From contig CAZCSY010000027.1 in assembly GCA_964501505.1 (NCBI GenBank), positions 1 through 16,905 of the forward strand: a stretch of 16,905 bases of DNA, written 5' to 3'. Source of the DNA: CAZCSY01 sp964501505 (GTDB taxonomy: Bacteria; Omnitrophota; Gorgyraeia; Velamenicoccales; Velamenicoccaceae). The notes below the pieces were generated by a model that did no database searches, was not told the origin of the DNA, and worked only from the letters and a program-made list of their open reading frames with translations. Shown here one piece after another: positions 7,652 through 14,326 of this stretch (positions within the stretch are counted from its first letter, which is position 1; each line of letters starts with the position of its first letter). The translations under genes and the position numbers were made by a program.

Positions 7652-8419
7652 GTGCGTAGACTTTTTATCGCCGGCAACTGGAAGATGAACAAGACCATCA
7701 CCGAGGCCATCACGCTGGCCAACGGCCTCAAGAGAGAGCTCTACGATATCCAGACCGTGGACATCGCCCTGTGCCCGCCGTTCACGGCCCTGGACGCGAT
7801 CAGTGAGGTCGTCGCCGAATCCAACCTGAAACTGGGCGCCCAGGACGTCTACTGGGAGGCCTCCGGTGCCTTTACCGGAGAGGTCGCCGCACCGATGCTC
7901 AAGGACCTGGGCTGCACGTATTGTATCGTCGGTCACTCCGAGCGCCGGCAGTTCTTTCACGAGACGAACGAAACCGTAAACAGGAAGACGGCCGCGGTTT
8001 TGGAGACGGGGCTGACGCCCATCGTCTGCGTGGGGGAGACGCTTGCGGAGCGCGAACGGGGCTTGACCTTCGGTGTGGTCAGCGACCACGTCAAAAAGGG
8101 CCTGGCAGGATTTTCCCGCGAAGAGGCTGCGAAGATCGTCATCGCCTACGAGCCTGTCTGGGCCATCGGCACGGGCAAGACCGCCACGCCGGAACAGGCC
8201 CAGGAGGTCCACGCGACCATCCGCGGGCTCCTGGCCGGACTCTTCTCAAAAGAGACGGCCGCCTCGATGATCATCCTTTACGGCGGCAGCGTCAAGCCGG
8301 ACAACACCAAGGATCTCGTGGCGCAGCCGGACATCGACGGCGCCCTCGTCGGCGGCGCAAGCCTCGATGTCCGCAGCTTCGCCGATATCGTCACCATCGC
8401 GGCATCAAAAGAAACCTAA
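7652..8419 (+). CDS. tpiA: Triose-phosphate isomerase
   Basis: A 255-residue TIM-barrel enzyme interconverting dihydroxyacetone phosphate and glyceraldehyde 3-phosphate. The catalytic residues are all present: Lys11 in GNWKMN, the electrophile His95 in IVGHSERR and the base Glu167 in AYEPVWAIGTG. The phosphate-binding GGSVKPDN lies near the C-terminus. The start is GTG at 7652, supported by the ribosome site AGAAAGG about 8 bases upstream and by the family N-terminus. It lies 15 bases after pgk and should be co-transcribed from the 6258 promoter. Pairing pgk with tpiA is common in bacteria. Confidence 0.97.
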   Translation: MRRLFIAGNWKMNKTITEAITLANGLKRELYDIQTVDIALCPPFTALDAISEVVAESNLKLGAQDVYWEASGAFTGEVAAPMLKDLGCTYCIVGHSERRQFFHETNETVNRKTAAVLETGLTPIVCVGETLAERERGLTFGVVSDHVKKGLAGFSREEAAKIVIAYEPVWAIGTGKTATPEQAQEVHATIRGLLAGLFSKETAASMIILYGGSVKPDNTKDLVAQPDIDGALVGGASLDVRSFADIVTIAASKET

Positions 8420-8463
8420 AACGGATTTCGCCCCACCCCGATGGAAAGGAGCCGTATCACGTC

Positions 8464-8913
8464 ATGTTTTTTCTCGTTATCGCGGTCCACGTCACTATTT
8501 GTCTGCTCCTCATCCTGATCGTCCTGGTCCAGCAGGGACGCGGCGGCGGGCTCATCGATTCATTCTCTTCGGCAGAGTCGATCTTCGGTACCAAAACCAA
8601 CACTTTTCTCGTCAAATCGACCTCGGTCCTCGCAACAGTGTTCTTTCTGACGTGTCTGTCCCTGGCCTTCTTATCGCTGCAAAAAGGTAAATCGCTCATC
8701 GAGACGACGTACCGGCCGGAGGCCAAGATGCCCACGGTGCCCGTCGCAGGGACGTCCGCTCCCGAGTCGAGCGCGCCGGCACAGGGCGATGCATCGACGC
8801 AACCGGCAACGCAGACACCTGCCGAGACGACGCAGAAGGTCCCAACGCCGACCGATGAGACCCAGGAATCGAATCCCGTCTCCCCCGGAGCAGCAAAGGA
8901 CGTAACCACCTAA
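8464..8913 (+). CDS. secG: Preprotein translocase subunit SecG with long Pro/Thr/Ala-rich tail
   Basis: A 149-residue protein. It begins with a hydrophobic helix (about residues 2-23), then the SecG signature VLVQQGRGGGL and an SS.ESIFG..T segment, then a second helix (about 55-72). SecG is the small accessory subunit of the SecYEG protein-export channel in the inner membrane. The last 75 or so residues are low-complexity, rich in Pro, Thr, Ala, Ser, Glu and Gln, longer than in enterobacterial SecG (about 110 residues in all). A/P/T-rich SecG tails occur in several phyla. ATG 8464 is preceded by AAAGGAG (8446-8452). An overlapping open frame runs upstream through tpiA, but family similarity starts only here. 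The pgk-tpiA-secG order is a known recurrent arrangement. An intrinsic terminator follows at 8950. Confidence 0.92.
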   Translation: MFFLVIAVHVTICLLLILIVLVQQGRGGGLIDSFSSAESIFGTKTNTFLVKSTSVLATVFFLTCLSLAFLSLQKGKSLIETTYRPEAKMPTVPVAGTSAPESSAPAQGDASTQPATQTPAETTQKVPTPTDETQESNPVSPGAAKDVTT

Positions 8914-8919
8914 GCGCTC

Positions 8920-10578
8920 TTGAAGACGACACGTGACAAGACCATCCCGGAAAGCCAAGCCATCCGCATGCTTGGCTTTCTTTTTTTGTTCTTGGCAGCA
9001 GCGCCTTGTGTCTCGGCCGAGCCGGCGGTACGAGAAGCATCCGTGCCGGAGAAAGGAGGGACCCTCGTCTTCGCGGCTGCGGCGGACGCCCGCACGCTCG
9101 TGCCCATCCTCGCCTCGGACAGCGCGAGCGCCTCGGTCTGCAACCTCCTCTTCAACGGTCTCGTGAAGTACGACCGTAACCTGGAGCTGACAGGCGACCT
9201 GGCCGAGCGCTGGACCATAAGCGAGGACGGAAGGGTGATCACCTTTTATCTGAGGCGCGACGTGGTCTGGCACGACGGCCATCCTTTTGACGCGGGCGAC
9301 GTCATCTTCACCTATAAAAAACTCATCGATCCAAACGTGCGCACGCCGTACGCGGGCGACTTTCTCCTCGTCAGCTCTATCCGCGCGAACGACCCCTATA
9401 CGATCACGGTCACCTATAATGAGCCTTTTGCGCCGGCGCTCGCCAGTTGGAGCATGGGTATTCTGCCGGAACACATCCTCGCCGGCGCCGACCTCAACAC
9501 GACGAACTTCTCCGACACGCCTGTCGGCACCGGCCCCTGGCGCCTCGTGGCGTGGAGGCGCAACGAGAACGCCGCCCTAAGGTCCTTTAAAAATTACTTT
9601 GATGGCGAGACGTTTATAACACATCTCTTCGAACGCGTGATCCCGGACGAGACGACCGTCTTTCTCGCGCTCCAGACGCAGGACGTAGATGCCGCTTCCC
9701 TGACCCCTCTTCAATACACGCGCCAGACCGACGGCGCCCTCTTTCTGAAACGCTATCGGAAGTTCCGGACGCCCGGCTTCGGATACACCTACCTCGGATA
9801 CAACCTGACAGACCCGCGCTTCCAGGACCCGCGCGTGCGCCGGGCCCTGGATCTGGCCGTGAACAAAAAGGAGATCATCCGCATCGTCCTTTTAGGCATG
9901 GGACGCATCGTCACCGGTCCGTTCGTCCCGCAGTCCTGGGCGTATGATCACGCGGTGGGCGATGCCGGTTTCGACCCGGAGGAGGCCCGCCGCCTCCTCG
10001 CCGAAGCCGGATGGCGCGACACGGACGGCGACGGTTGGGTGGACAAAGAAGGCAGGGCGTTCGTCTTCACCATCCTGACCAACCAGGGCAATGACCGGCG
10101 CCAGAAGACAGCCCAGTTACTCCAGAAGTACTTCAAGGCCGTCGGCGTCCAGGCCAAGATCAAGGTCCTCGAGTGGAGCGCGCTCTTATCCGAATTCATC
10201 GACAAGAGGCGTTTTGAGACGGTCCTCCTGGGGTGGGCCCTGAGCCGCGACCCGGACGTGTACGACATCTGGCACTCGTCCAAGACACGGGAGGGAGAGT
10301 TCAACTTTATCGCGTACAAAAACGAGGAGATCGACGATCTGCTTGTCAGGGCCCGTCAGACCTTTGACCGAGAGCAGCGCTCGCGCCTCTACCACCGCAT
10401 CCATGCCCTTATCAAAGCGGACCAACCGGTGCTCTTCTTATATTCCGCGGACAGCCTCGAGGCCGTCGCGCGGCGTGTCGAGGGGATCGACCCTGGCCCG
10501 GCCGGCATCGGGTATAATCTCCCGAAGTGGTGGATCCCGGCGGCCCAGCGCCGCTACCGCATCACGATGGAACCATGA
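8920..10578 (+). CDS. ABC transporter solute-binding protein, peptide/nickel type (SBP_bac_5)
   Basis: A 552-residue secreted binding protein for a Dpp/Opp-type importer. After the signal region come the family blocks: GGTLVFA, LVKYDRNLELTGDLAERWTISEDG (positions about 78-108), FYLR..V.WHDG.PF.A.DV.FTY, VGTGPWRLV and DPRVRRALDLAVNK. A DTDGDGWVD calcium-loop-like stretch, common in this family, follows. The substrate is most likely a peptide but cannot be read from the sequence. The start is uncertain. TTG 8920 gives a charged n-region before the hydrophobic core (GFLFLFLAAA) and a likely signal peptidase I site VSA|EP (33/34). ATG 8968 would lack a positive n-region. Neither has a strong ribosome site. 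Cys30 is preceded by Pro, so it is a poor lipobox. The secG terminator overlaps codons 11-23. Confidence 0.9.
   Translation: MKTTRDKTIPESQAIRMLGFLFLFLAAAPCVSAEPAVREASVPEKGGTLVFAAAADARTLVPILASDSASASVCNLLFNGLVKYDRNLELTGDLAERWTISEDGRVITFYLRRDVVWHDGHPFDAGDVIFTYKKLIDPNVRTPYAGDFLLVSSIRANDPYTITVTYNEPFAPALASWSMGILPEHILAGADLNTTNFSDTPVGTGPWRLVAWRRNENAALRSFKNYFDGETFITHLFERVIPDETTVFLALQTQDVDAASLTPLQYTRQTDGALFLKRYRKFRTPGFGYTYLGYNLTDPRFQDPRVRRALDLAVNKKEIIRIVLLGMGRIVTGPFVPQSWAYDHAVGDAGFDPEEARRLLAEAGWRDTDGDGWVDKEGRAFVFTILTNQGNDRRQKTAQLLQKYFKAVGVQAKIKVLEWSALLSEFIDKRRFETVLLGWALSRDPDVYDIWHSSKTREGEFNFIAYKNEEIDDLLVRARQTFDREQRSRLYHRIHALIKADQPVLFLYSADSLEAVARRVEGIDPGPAGIGYNLPKWWIPAAQRRYRITMEP
8950..8987 (+). terminator. 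Intrinsic terminator after secG, inside the 5' end of the solute-binding gene
   Basis: GAAAGCCAAGC (8950-8960) pairs perfectly with GCTTGGCTTTC (8970-8980) over 11 bp around a 9-base loop, followed at once by seven T (8981-8987). This is a textbook rho-independent terminator 37 bases after the secG stop. It lies wholly within the predicted coding region of the next gene. The T-tract encodes the Leu/Phe core of the signal peptide, and ATG 8968 lies across the loop and 3' arm. Confidence 0.85.
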
Positions 10579-10581
10579 TGA
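10572..10581 (+). repeat. 10-bp direct repeat, left copy (ACCATGATGA)
   Basis: ACCATGATGA here is identical to 10778-10787. The left copy contains the stop codon of the solute-binding gene and the right copy contains the start codons of the permease gene. The two bracket the palindromic element. It may be a target-site duplication. Confidence 0.55.
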
Positions 10582-10600
10582 AACCATGAGATACCGAGGG

Positions 10601-10768
10601 GGACCGCACGGGGATGTCTCCTGTCAGACAATTAGAAGTTTTTCGCCCAAACGTCGGCAAGGATTTGCGACGCGTGCACAGGCGAAGCGTTATGTCGCCG
10701 AGCAACGCGTCGCAAACCGTAGCTGACGGCGAAAAACTTCGTCTGACAGGAGACATCCCCCTGCGGCC
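10601..10768. repeat. Long palindromic (MITE/REP-like) hairpin element
   Basis: The 202-base gap between the solute-binding gene and the first permease gene is nearly filled by one long inverted repeat. Bases 10610-10629 pair perfectly with 10741-10760 (20 bp). After a 5-base bulge (AATTA, 10630-10634), 10635-10647 pair with 10728-10740 (13 bp). Further in, 10653-10658 pair with 10722-10727 (one G-U) and 10664-10675 with 10705-10716 (12 bp). The tip is a GGCGA/TCGCC hairpin (10681-10685 with 10695-10699). Outside, CCGCA/TGCGG and GG/CC extend the stem to 10601 and 10768. No open frame in it looks real. The ends and the flanking repeat suggest a non-autonomous mobile palindrome. In mRNA it would form a very stable hairpin between the two cistrons. 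Confidence 0.8.
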
Positions 10769-10777
10769 AAACGCATC

Positions 10778-10787
10778 ACCATGATGA
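10778..10787 (+). repeat. 10-bp direct repeat, right copy (ACCATGATGA)
   Basis: Identical to 10572-10581. It carries both candidate ATG starts of the downstream permease (10781 and 10784). Confidence 0.55.
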
Positions 10788-11764
10788 CATTCCTGGCTAA
10801 GAAGATCGGGCAGTTGCTGCCGGTGTTCCTGGGGATCACCGCGATCACTTTCTTTGTCATCCACTTGGCGCCGGGCCGGCCGTCCGACGCGCTGACCGAT
10901 CTCAACCCCAAGGTCTCGCTCGAGGTGCGCGAGCGCCTGGAGAAGCTCTACGGACTCGACAAGCCCTTATGGCAACAGTACCGCGACTGGTTCGTGCGCA
11001 TGGTCCGCCTGGACTTCGGTTCCTCTTTCACCGACGGCCGGCCGGTCACGACAAAGATCCTCGAGACGCTGCCTGTCACGCTGCTCATCAACGTGGCTTC
11101 GTTAACGCTCATCCTGGGGATCGGCATCCCGTTGGGCGCATGGTGCGCGGTCAAAAAGGGGACGTGGATAGACAGATCTGTCTCCGCGATTCTGTTTCTG
11201 CTTTTTGCCGCGCCCACCTTCTGGCTGGCCCTGCTCCTGATGGACTGGGTAGGCGTCAAGCTCGGCGTCCTGCCCGTCTTCGGCATCAAGAGCATCGACC
11301 ACGCGTACCTCTCTGGCCCTGAAAAGGTCCTTGACGTGGCGCGCCACCTGGTCCTGCCGGTGACGGTCTCCGCCGTCGCGAGCCTGGCCGGCATCTCCCG
11401 ATACGTCCATCAAAATATGGTCCAGACGCTGCAGCGACCTTTTATCCTGGCCTGCCGCAGCCGCGCCCTGCCGGAACACCTCGTCATCTACCGTCACGCG
11501 CTGCGCAACGCGCTCTTGCCCGTCATCACGATCGTCGGCCTGAGCCTGCCGGGCCTGGTCAGCGGCAGCGTCATCTTTGAGTCCATCTTTGCGATCCCCG
11601 GGACGGGCCGGCTCTTTTTCGCCTCTGTCATGGCCCGCGACTACCCCGTGATCATGGCCCTGCTCGTCCTGGGGGCCGTCTTAACGCTCCTGGGTAACTT
11701 TCTCGCGGACGTCGGCTACGCCATGGCGGACGCCCGCATACGGTATCCGAAAAATGCTACGTAA
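10781..11764 (+). CDS. dppB: Peptide-type ABC transporter permease (DppB/OppB family)
   Basis: A 327-residue inner-membrane permease with about six helices. The first is at residues 9-29, followed by the typical long outside segment (LAPGRPSDALTD... YGLDKPLWQQYRDW...LDFGSSF). The cytoplasmic EAA coupling loop is recognisable (RSRALPEHLVIYRHALRNALLPV). The C-terminal block ESIFAIPGTGRLFF...ARDYPV is diagnostic of the DppB/OppB family. It pairs with the next permease to form the channel. The start is ATG 10781 or 10784. No convincing ribosome site lies upstream, because the sequence there belongs to the hairpin element. Before that insertion the start probably overlapped the solute-binding stop as ATGA. 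The 3' end overlaps the next gene by 11 bases. Confidence 0.94.
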   Translation: MMTFLAKKIGQLLPVFLGITAITFFVIHLAPGRPSDALTDLNPKVSLEVRERLEKLYGLDKPLWQQYRDWFVRMVRLDFGSSFTDGRPVTTKILETLPVTLLINVASLTLILGIGIPLGAWCAVKKGTWIDRSVSAILFLLFAAPTFWLALLLMDWVGVKLGVLPVFGIKSIDHAYLSGPEKVLDVARHLVLPVTVSAVASLAGISRYVHQNMVQTLQRPFILACRSRALPEHLVIYRHALRNALLPVITIVGLSLPGLVSGSVIFESIFAIPGTGRLFFASVMARDYPVIMALLVLGAVLTLLGNFLADVGYAMADARIRYPKNAT

Positions 11765-12626
11765 CTTTTTAAAAAGAAGGCAGGCCCGGTTTGGGCTTAT
11801 CCTGATCGGCCTTTTCCTGGCCGCCGGATTCCTCGGCCCGCACCTGTGTCCCTGGCAGCCGGATGCGGTGGACGAAGCTCACCTTCTGACGCCGCCCAGC
11901 CGCAGCCACTGGTTGGGCACGGACCAACTGGGCCGCGATGTCCTGAGCCGCCTCATGGCCGGGGCGCGCATCTCGCTCGTCATCGGCTTTGTCGTCGTCC
12001 TGATCGCCACCGCCGTAGGGATCTTCATCGGCGCCGCGGCCGGCTACTTCGGCGGCGCGCTCGATGCCGTGTTGATGCGCTTCGTGGACGTCGCCCTGTG
12101 TTTCCCCGTCACCTTTCTCATCCTGTCGGTCATCGCGGTGCTGGAGCCCTCCACCAGGAACATCATCCTGATCCTCGGCCTCACGGGGTGGATGGGACAG
12201 GCGCGCCTGGTGCGGGCCGAGGTGCTCTCGCTGAAAAACAGGGAATTCGTGCTCCTCGCCCGATCCTACGGCGCCTCCCACGGCCGCATCGTCCTGCGAC
12301 ACCTCGTACCCAACGCGGCCGGCCCGGTGATCGTAGCCGCCGTCTTCGGCGTCGCGGCGGCCATCCTCGCGGAGTCGGGATTAAGCTTCCTCGGACTGGG
12401 CGTTCAGCCGCCGACCCCGTCGTGGGGAAACATGCTCGCCGACGCCAGATCGACCCTCGGCGTCGCCTGGTGGCAGAGCCTTTTCCCTGGAGCGGCCATC
12501 TTCGTAACTTTGATCGCGTTGAACGCATTGGGAGAATCTGACCGCGCGTCCCTGGTACATGACCCTTCGACTCCCTTCGGTCGCTCAGGACGTCGCCCTC
12601 TTGGCAATAAGGGGGCTCCGCGATGA
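11754..12626 (+). CDS. dppC: Peptide-type ABC transporter permease (DppC/OppC family) with aberrant C-terminus
   Basis: A 290-residue permease. It has an N-terminal helix (about 13-30), the DppC/OppC hallmark HWLGTDQLGRDVLSRL..G.R.SL, several further helices, the EAA loop (LARSYGASHGRIVLRHLVPNAA) and ESGLSFLGLGVQPPTPSWG. The family normally ends LNxLGDGLRDALDPR. Here similarity stops at LNALGE, and the last 30 or so residues (SDRASLVHDPSTPFGRSGRRP...) are low-complexity and basic, encoded by a REP-like sequence (12561-12600). The last helix is complete, so the protein may still work. The start overlaps the previous gene by 11 bases and the end overlaps the next by 4 (ATGA), so the importer cistrons remain coupled. 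Confidence 0.92.
   Translation: MLRNFLKRRQARFGLILIGLFLAAGFLGPHLCPWQPDAVDEAHLLTPPSRSHWLGTDQLGRDVLSRLMAGARISLVIGFVVVLIATAVGIFIGAAAGYFGGALDAVLMRFVDVALCFPVTFLILSVIAVLEPSTRNIILILGLTGWMGQARLVRAEVLSLKNREFVLLARSYGASHGRIVLRHLVPNAAGPVIVAAVFGVAAAILAESGLSFLGLGVQPPTPSWGNMLADARSTLGVAWWQSLFPGAAIFVTLIALNALGESDRASLVHDPSTPFGRSGRRPLGNKGAPR
12561..12600. repeat. REP-like short palindromic sequence at the 3' end of dppC
   Basis: The stretch contains CCCTTCG twice (12563-12569 and 12573-12579, a 10-base step) and CGAC/GTCG arms (12568-12571 with 12580-12583), followed by CTCAGGACGTCGCCCTC. From general familiarity it resembles the 'CCTTCGAC...GCTCAGG' palindromes scattered through many bacterial draft genomes. 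Its position coincides with the place where the DppC family similarity ends. There is only one copy in this window, so repetitiveness cannot be tested here. Confidence 0.5.
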
Positions 12627-13582
12627 AAGAGATCCTGCGCGTTGAAAACCTCAATGTCCGTCTGCCGCTGGCAGACGGCATGCTCGCCGTTGCCCGCGAC
12701 GTCACCTTCTCTCTCTTCGAAGGCGAGATCCTGTGTTGCGTCGGAGAGAGCGGATGCGGCAAGACCTCCACGGCCCTGGCCCTGACAGGACTCCTGCCGG
12801 AACACAACCACGTCTCTTTTGACCGCCTGGTCTTCAATGGTGAGCCGGCCCGGGACGCGAAGGCGTGCGCGCGCTGGCGCGGTCGAGGCATCGCGAACAT
12901 CTTTCAGGAGGCGACGGTCCACCTCGATCCGCTCTTTTGCGCCGGCGCCCAGATCCGCGAGACCCTGACCGGAACTCGCGGGCTCGATGCCAGGTCGGCG
13001 CTCGATGAATCCAGGCGCCTGCTGGACCGCGTCGGGCTCAAACCCGCGCAGGACTTCGAAAGGTTTTACCCGCACCAGCTGAGCGGGGGCATGAACCAGC
13101 GCGTCCTGGTCGCGCTGGCCTTAGCCTGCTCCCCGCGCGTCCTGATCGCCGACGAACCGACGACCGGACTCGACCAGGGTCTTCGCCGTGAGATCGCCGG
13201 CCTGATCAAGGAACTTGCGCGTGAAAAGGGATGGGCCGTACTCTGGATCACGCACGACATCAGCCTGGCCGAGGAGATCGCCGACCGCGCGGCGGTCATG
13301 TATGCCGGCCGCATCGTCGAAGAAGGAGAAGCAGGGACCGTCTTCAAAAAACCCCTGCACCCGTACACGCAGGCGCTCCTCGCCTGCCGGCCCGGCAAAG
13401 AGACGACCGGCCGGCTACCGAGTATCCCCGGCGAGGTACCGAACTTCCGGTCCCTGCCGTCCGGATGCGCGTTTCATCCGCGCTGTGCGCGGCGCCTGAA
13501 GATGTGCGACAAAGACACCCCAAGGTCTTTTTGTCAACCAAACGGTCAAAAGGTCCGATGTTACTTACTGCCGAACGCCTGA
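12623..13582 (+). CDS. dppD: Peptide-type ABC transporter ATPase (DppD/OppD family)
   Basis: A 319-residue ATPase that drives the importer from the cytoplasmic side. Walker A is GESGCGKT (from about residue 41), the signature LSGGMNQR (from about 153), Walker B LIADEPTTGLD (Asp177, Glu178) and the switch His in ITHD (about 211). After the ATPase core comes the oligopeptide-transporter C-terminal motif HPYTQALL...LPSIPGEVP. It ends with a cysteine cluster, GCAFHPRC......CDK and two more Cys. In characterised DppD proteins such cysteines hold a [4Fe-4S] cluster, so one is likely here. ATG 12623 is preceded by AAGGGGG at 8 bases and overlaps the dppC stop. The 3' end overlaps the next ATPase gene by 25 bases. 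Confidence 0.95.
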   Translation: MKEILRVENLNVRLPLADGMLAVARDVTFSLFEGEILCCVGESGCGKTSTALALTGLLPEHNHVSFDRLVFNGEPARDAKACARWRGRGIANIFQEATVHLDPLFCAGAQIRETLTGTRGLDARSALDESRRLLDRVGLKPAQDFERFYPHQLSGGMNQRVLVALALACSPRVLIADEPTTGLDQGLRREIAGLIKELAREKGWAVLWITHDISLAEEIADRAAVMYAGRIVEEGEAGTVFKKPLHPYTQALLACRPGKETTGRLPSIPGEVPNFRSLPSGCAFHPRCARRLKMCDKDTPRSFCQPNGQKVRCYLLPNA

Positions 13583-14304
13583 CAAAGGTCTACCGGGTCC
13601 CGGGAGCGGTCTTCTGGCAGCCGCCGCGCTGCCTCACGGCCCTGCGAGAGGTCGACCTGCGTATCCGGGAAGGCGAGACGCTTGGCATCGTCGGCGCCTC
13701 CGGCTGCGGCAAGACGACGCTGGCGCATCTCTTATGCCGTATCACCGCCCCGACGTCCGGCCGCATCGCCTACGGACCGGCGATAAAGGATCCGGCGCGC
13801 GACATCCAGCTCATCTCTCAAAACCCCTACGACGCCTTCGATCCGTCCCTTTCCATCGGCCAGTCTCTCGAGGAGCCGCTCCTCATCCATGGCCTGGGTG
13901 GACAACGGCGCGCGCGGATCGGCCGGGCGCTCGCCGACATGCGCCTTGACCCCGATATCCTCGCGCGCCGGCCGCATGCCTGCAGCGGCGGACAGCGGCA
14001 GCGCGCGGCCCTGGCCCGCGCCCTCGCCTGCGCCCCGAGACTCCTCGTCTGCGACGAGCCCACCTCGGCGCTCGACCTCTGTGTCCAGGCCGAGATCCTC
14101 AACAACCTTGCCGAGCTCAAAGAGAAAAGGGGACTCGCCCTGATTTTTATTTCGCATGACCTGGATGTCATCCGTCACGTTTCTGATAGAATTTGTGTCC
14201 TGAGCTCTGGTATAATAGTTGAACAAGGATGGGCCGACGATGTCCTTTCCCATCCCCGGCATCCGGTCACGCGCGCCTTGATCGACGGTGCGCTGAGACC
14301 CTGA
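13558..14304 (+). CDS. dppF: Peptide-type ABC transporter ATPase (DppF/OppF family), short form
   Basis: A 248-residue ATPase, the expected partner of the preceding one. Walker A is GASGCGKTT (Lys52), the Q-loop ISQNPYDAFDP, the signature CSGGQRQR (from Cys142, where Leu is usual), Walker B LLVCDEPTSALD (Asp166, Glu167) and the switch His200 in ISHD. It ends soon after HPRHPVTRALI. The usual DppF/OppF C-terminal extension with its cysteine motif is absent, and most relatives are about 320 residues long. The frame is open far upstream inside dppD, but similarity begins at ATG 13558 (LLTAERLTKVY), which has AAAAGG just before it. The 25-base overlap with dppD indicates coupling. Confidence 0.93.
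   Translation: MLLTAERLTKVYRVPGAVFWQPPRCLTALREVDLRIREGETLGIVGASGCGKTTLAHLLCRITAPTSGRIAYGPAIKDPARDIQLISQNPYDAFDPSLSIGQSLEEPLLIHGLGGQRRARIGRALADMRLDPDILARRPHACSGGQRQRAALARALACAPRLLVCDEPTSALDLCVQAEILNNLAELKEKRGLALIFISHDLDVIRHVSDRICVLSSGIIVEQGWADDVLSHPRHPVTRALIDGALRP
14208..14216 (+). promoter_or_regulatory. Possible extended -10 promoter element upstream of the GT-C/TPR gene
   Basis: TGG followed by TATAAT (14211-14216), the same extended -10 pattern as the pgk promoter, within the 3' end of dppF and about 110 bases before the next start codon. No good -35 is present at normal spacing. It could give the downstream membrane protein its own transcript, or it may be chance coding sequence. Confidence 0.3.
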
Positions 14305-14326
14305 TACAGGAGACCGTACACGACTT

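Noticed and set aside
6407..8212. Long open frame on the - strand (601 codons) opposite pgk and tpiA
   Set aside because: It is a shadow of two highly conserved glycolytic genes on the + strand, with no recognisable domain and a composition typical of antisense frames.
7921..8463. In-frame upstream extension of secG through tpiA
   Set aside because: It overlaps tpiA entirely in another frame. SecG similarity begins at ATG 8464, which has AAAGGAG upstream.
10513..10518. TATAAT near the 3' end of the binding-protein gene, possible promoter for the permease
   Set aside because: It encodes the Tyr-Asn of a conserved GYNLP segment, has no -35 at a proper distance and is not preceded by TG. Best explained as coding sequence.
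10343..10726. Open frame covering the end of the binding-protein gene and part of the hairpin element
   Set aside because: The first part is out of frame with a conserved gene and the second is palindrome sequence. No family resemblance and no ribosome site.
10601..10768. Reading the hairpin element as a terminator, CRISPR repeat or tRNA-like gene
   Set aside because: There is no T-tract, no repeated spacer structure and no cloverleaf. The arms are far longer than in terminators.
13231..13557. In-frame upstream extension of dppF inside dppD
   Set aside because: It is an out-of-frame translation of the conserved dppD 3' end. The ABC domain starts at ATG 13558.
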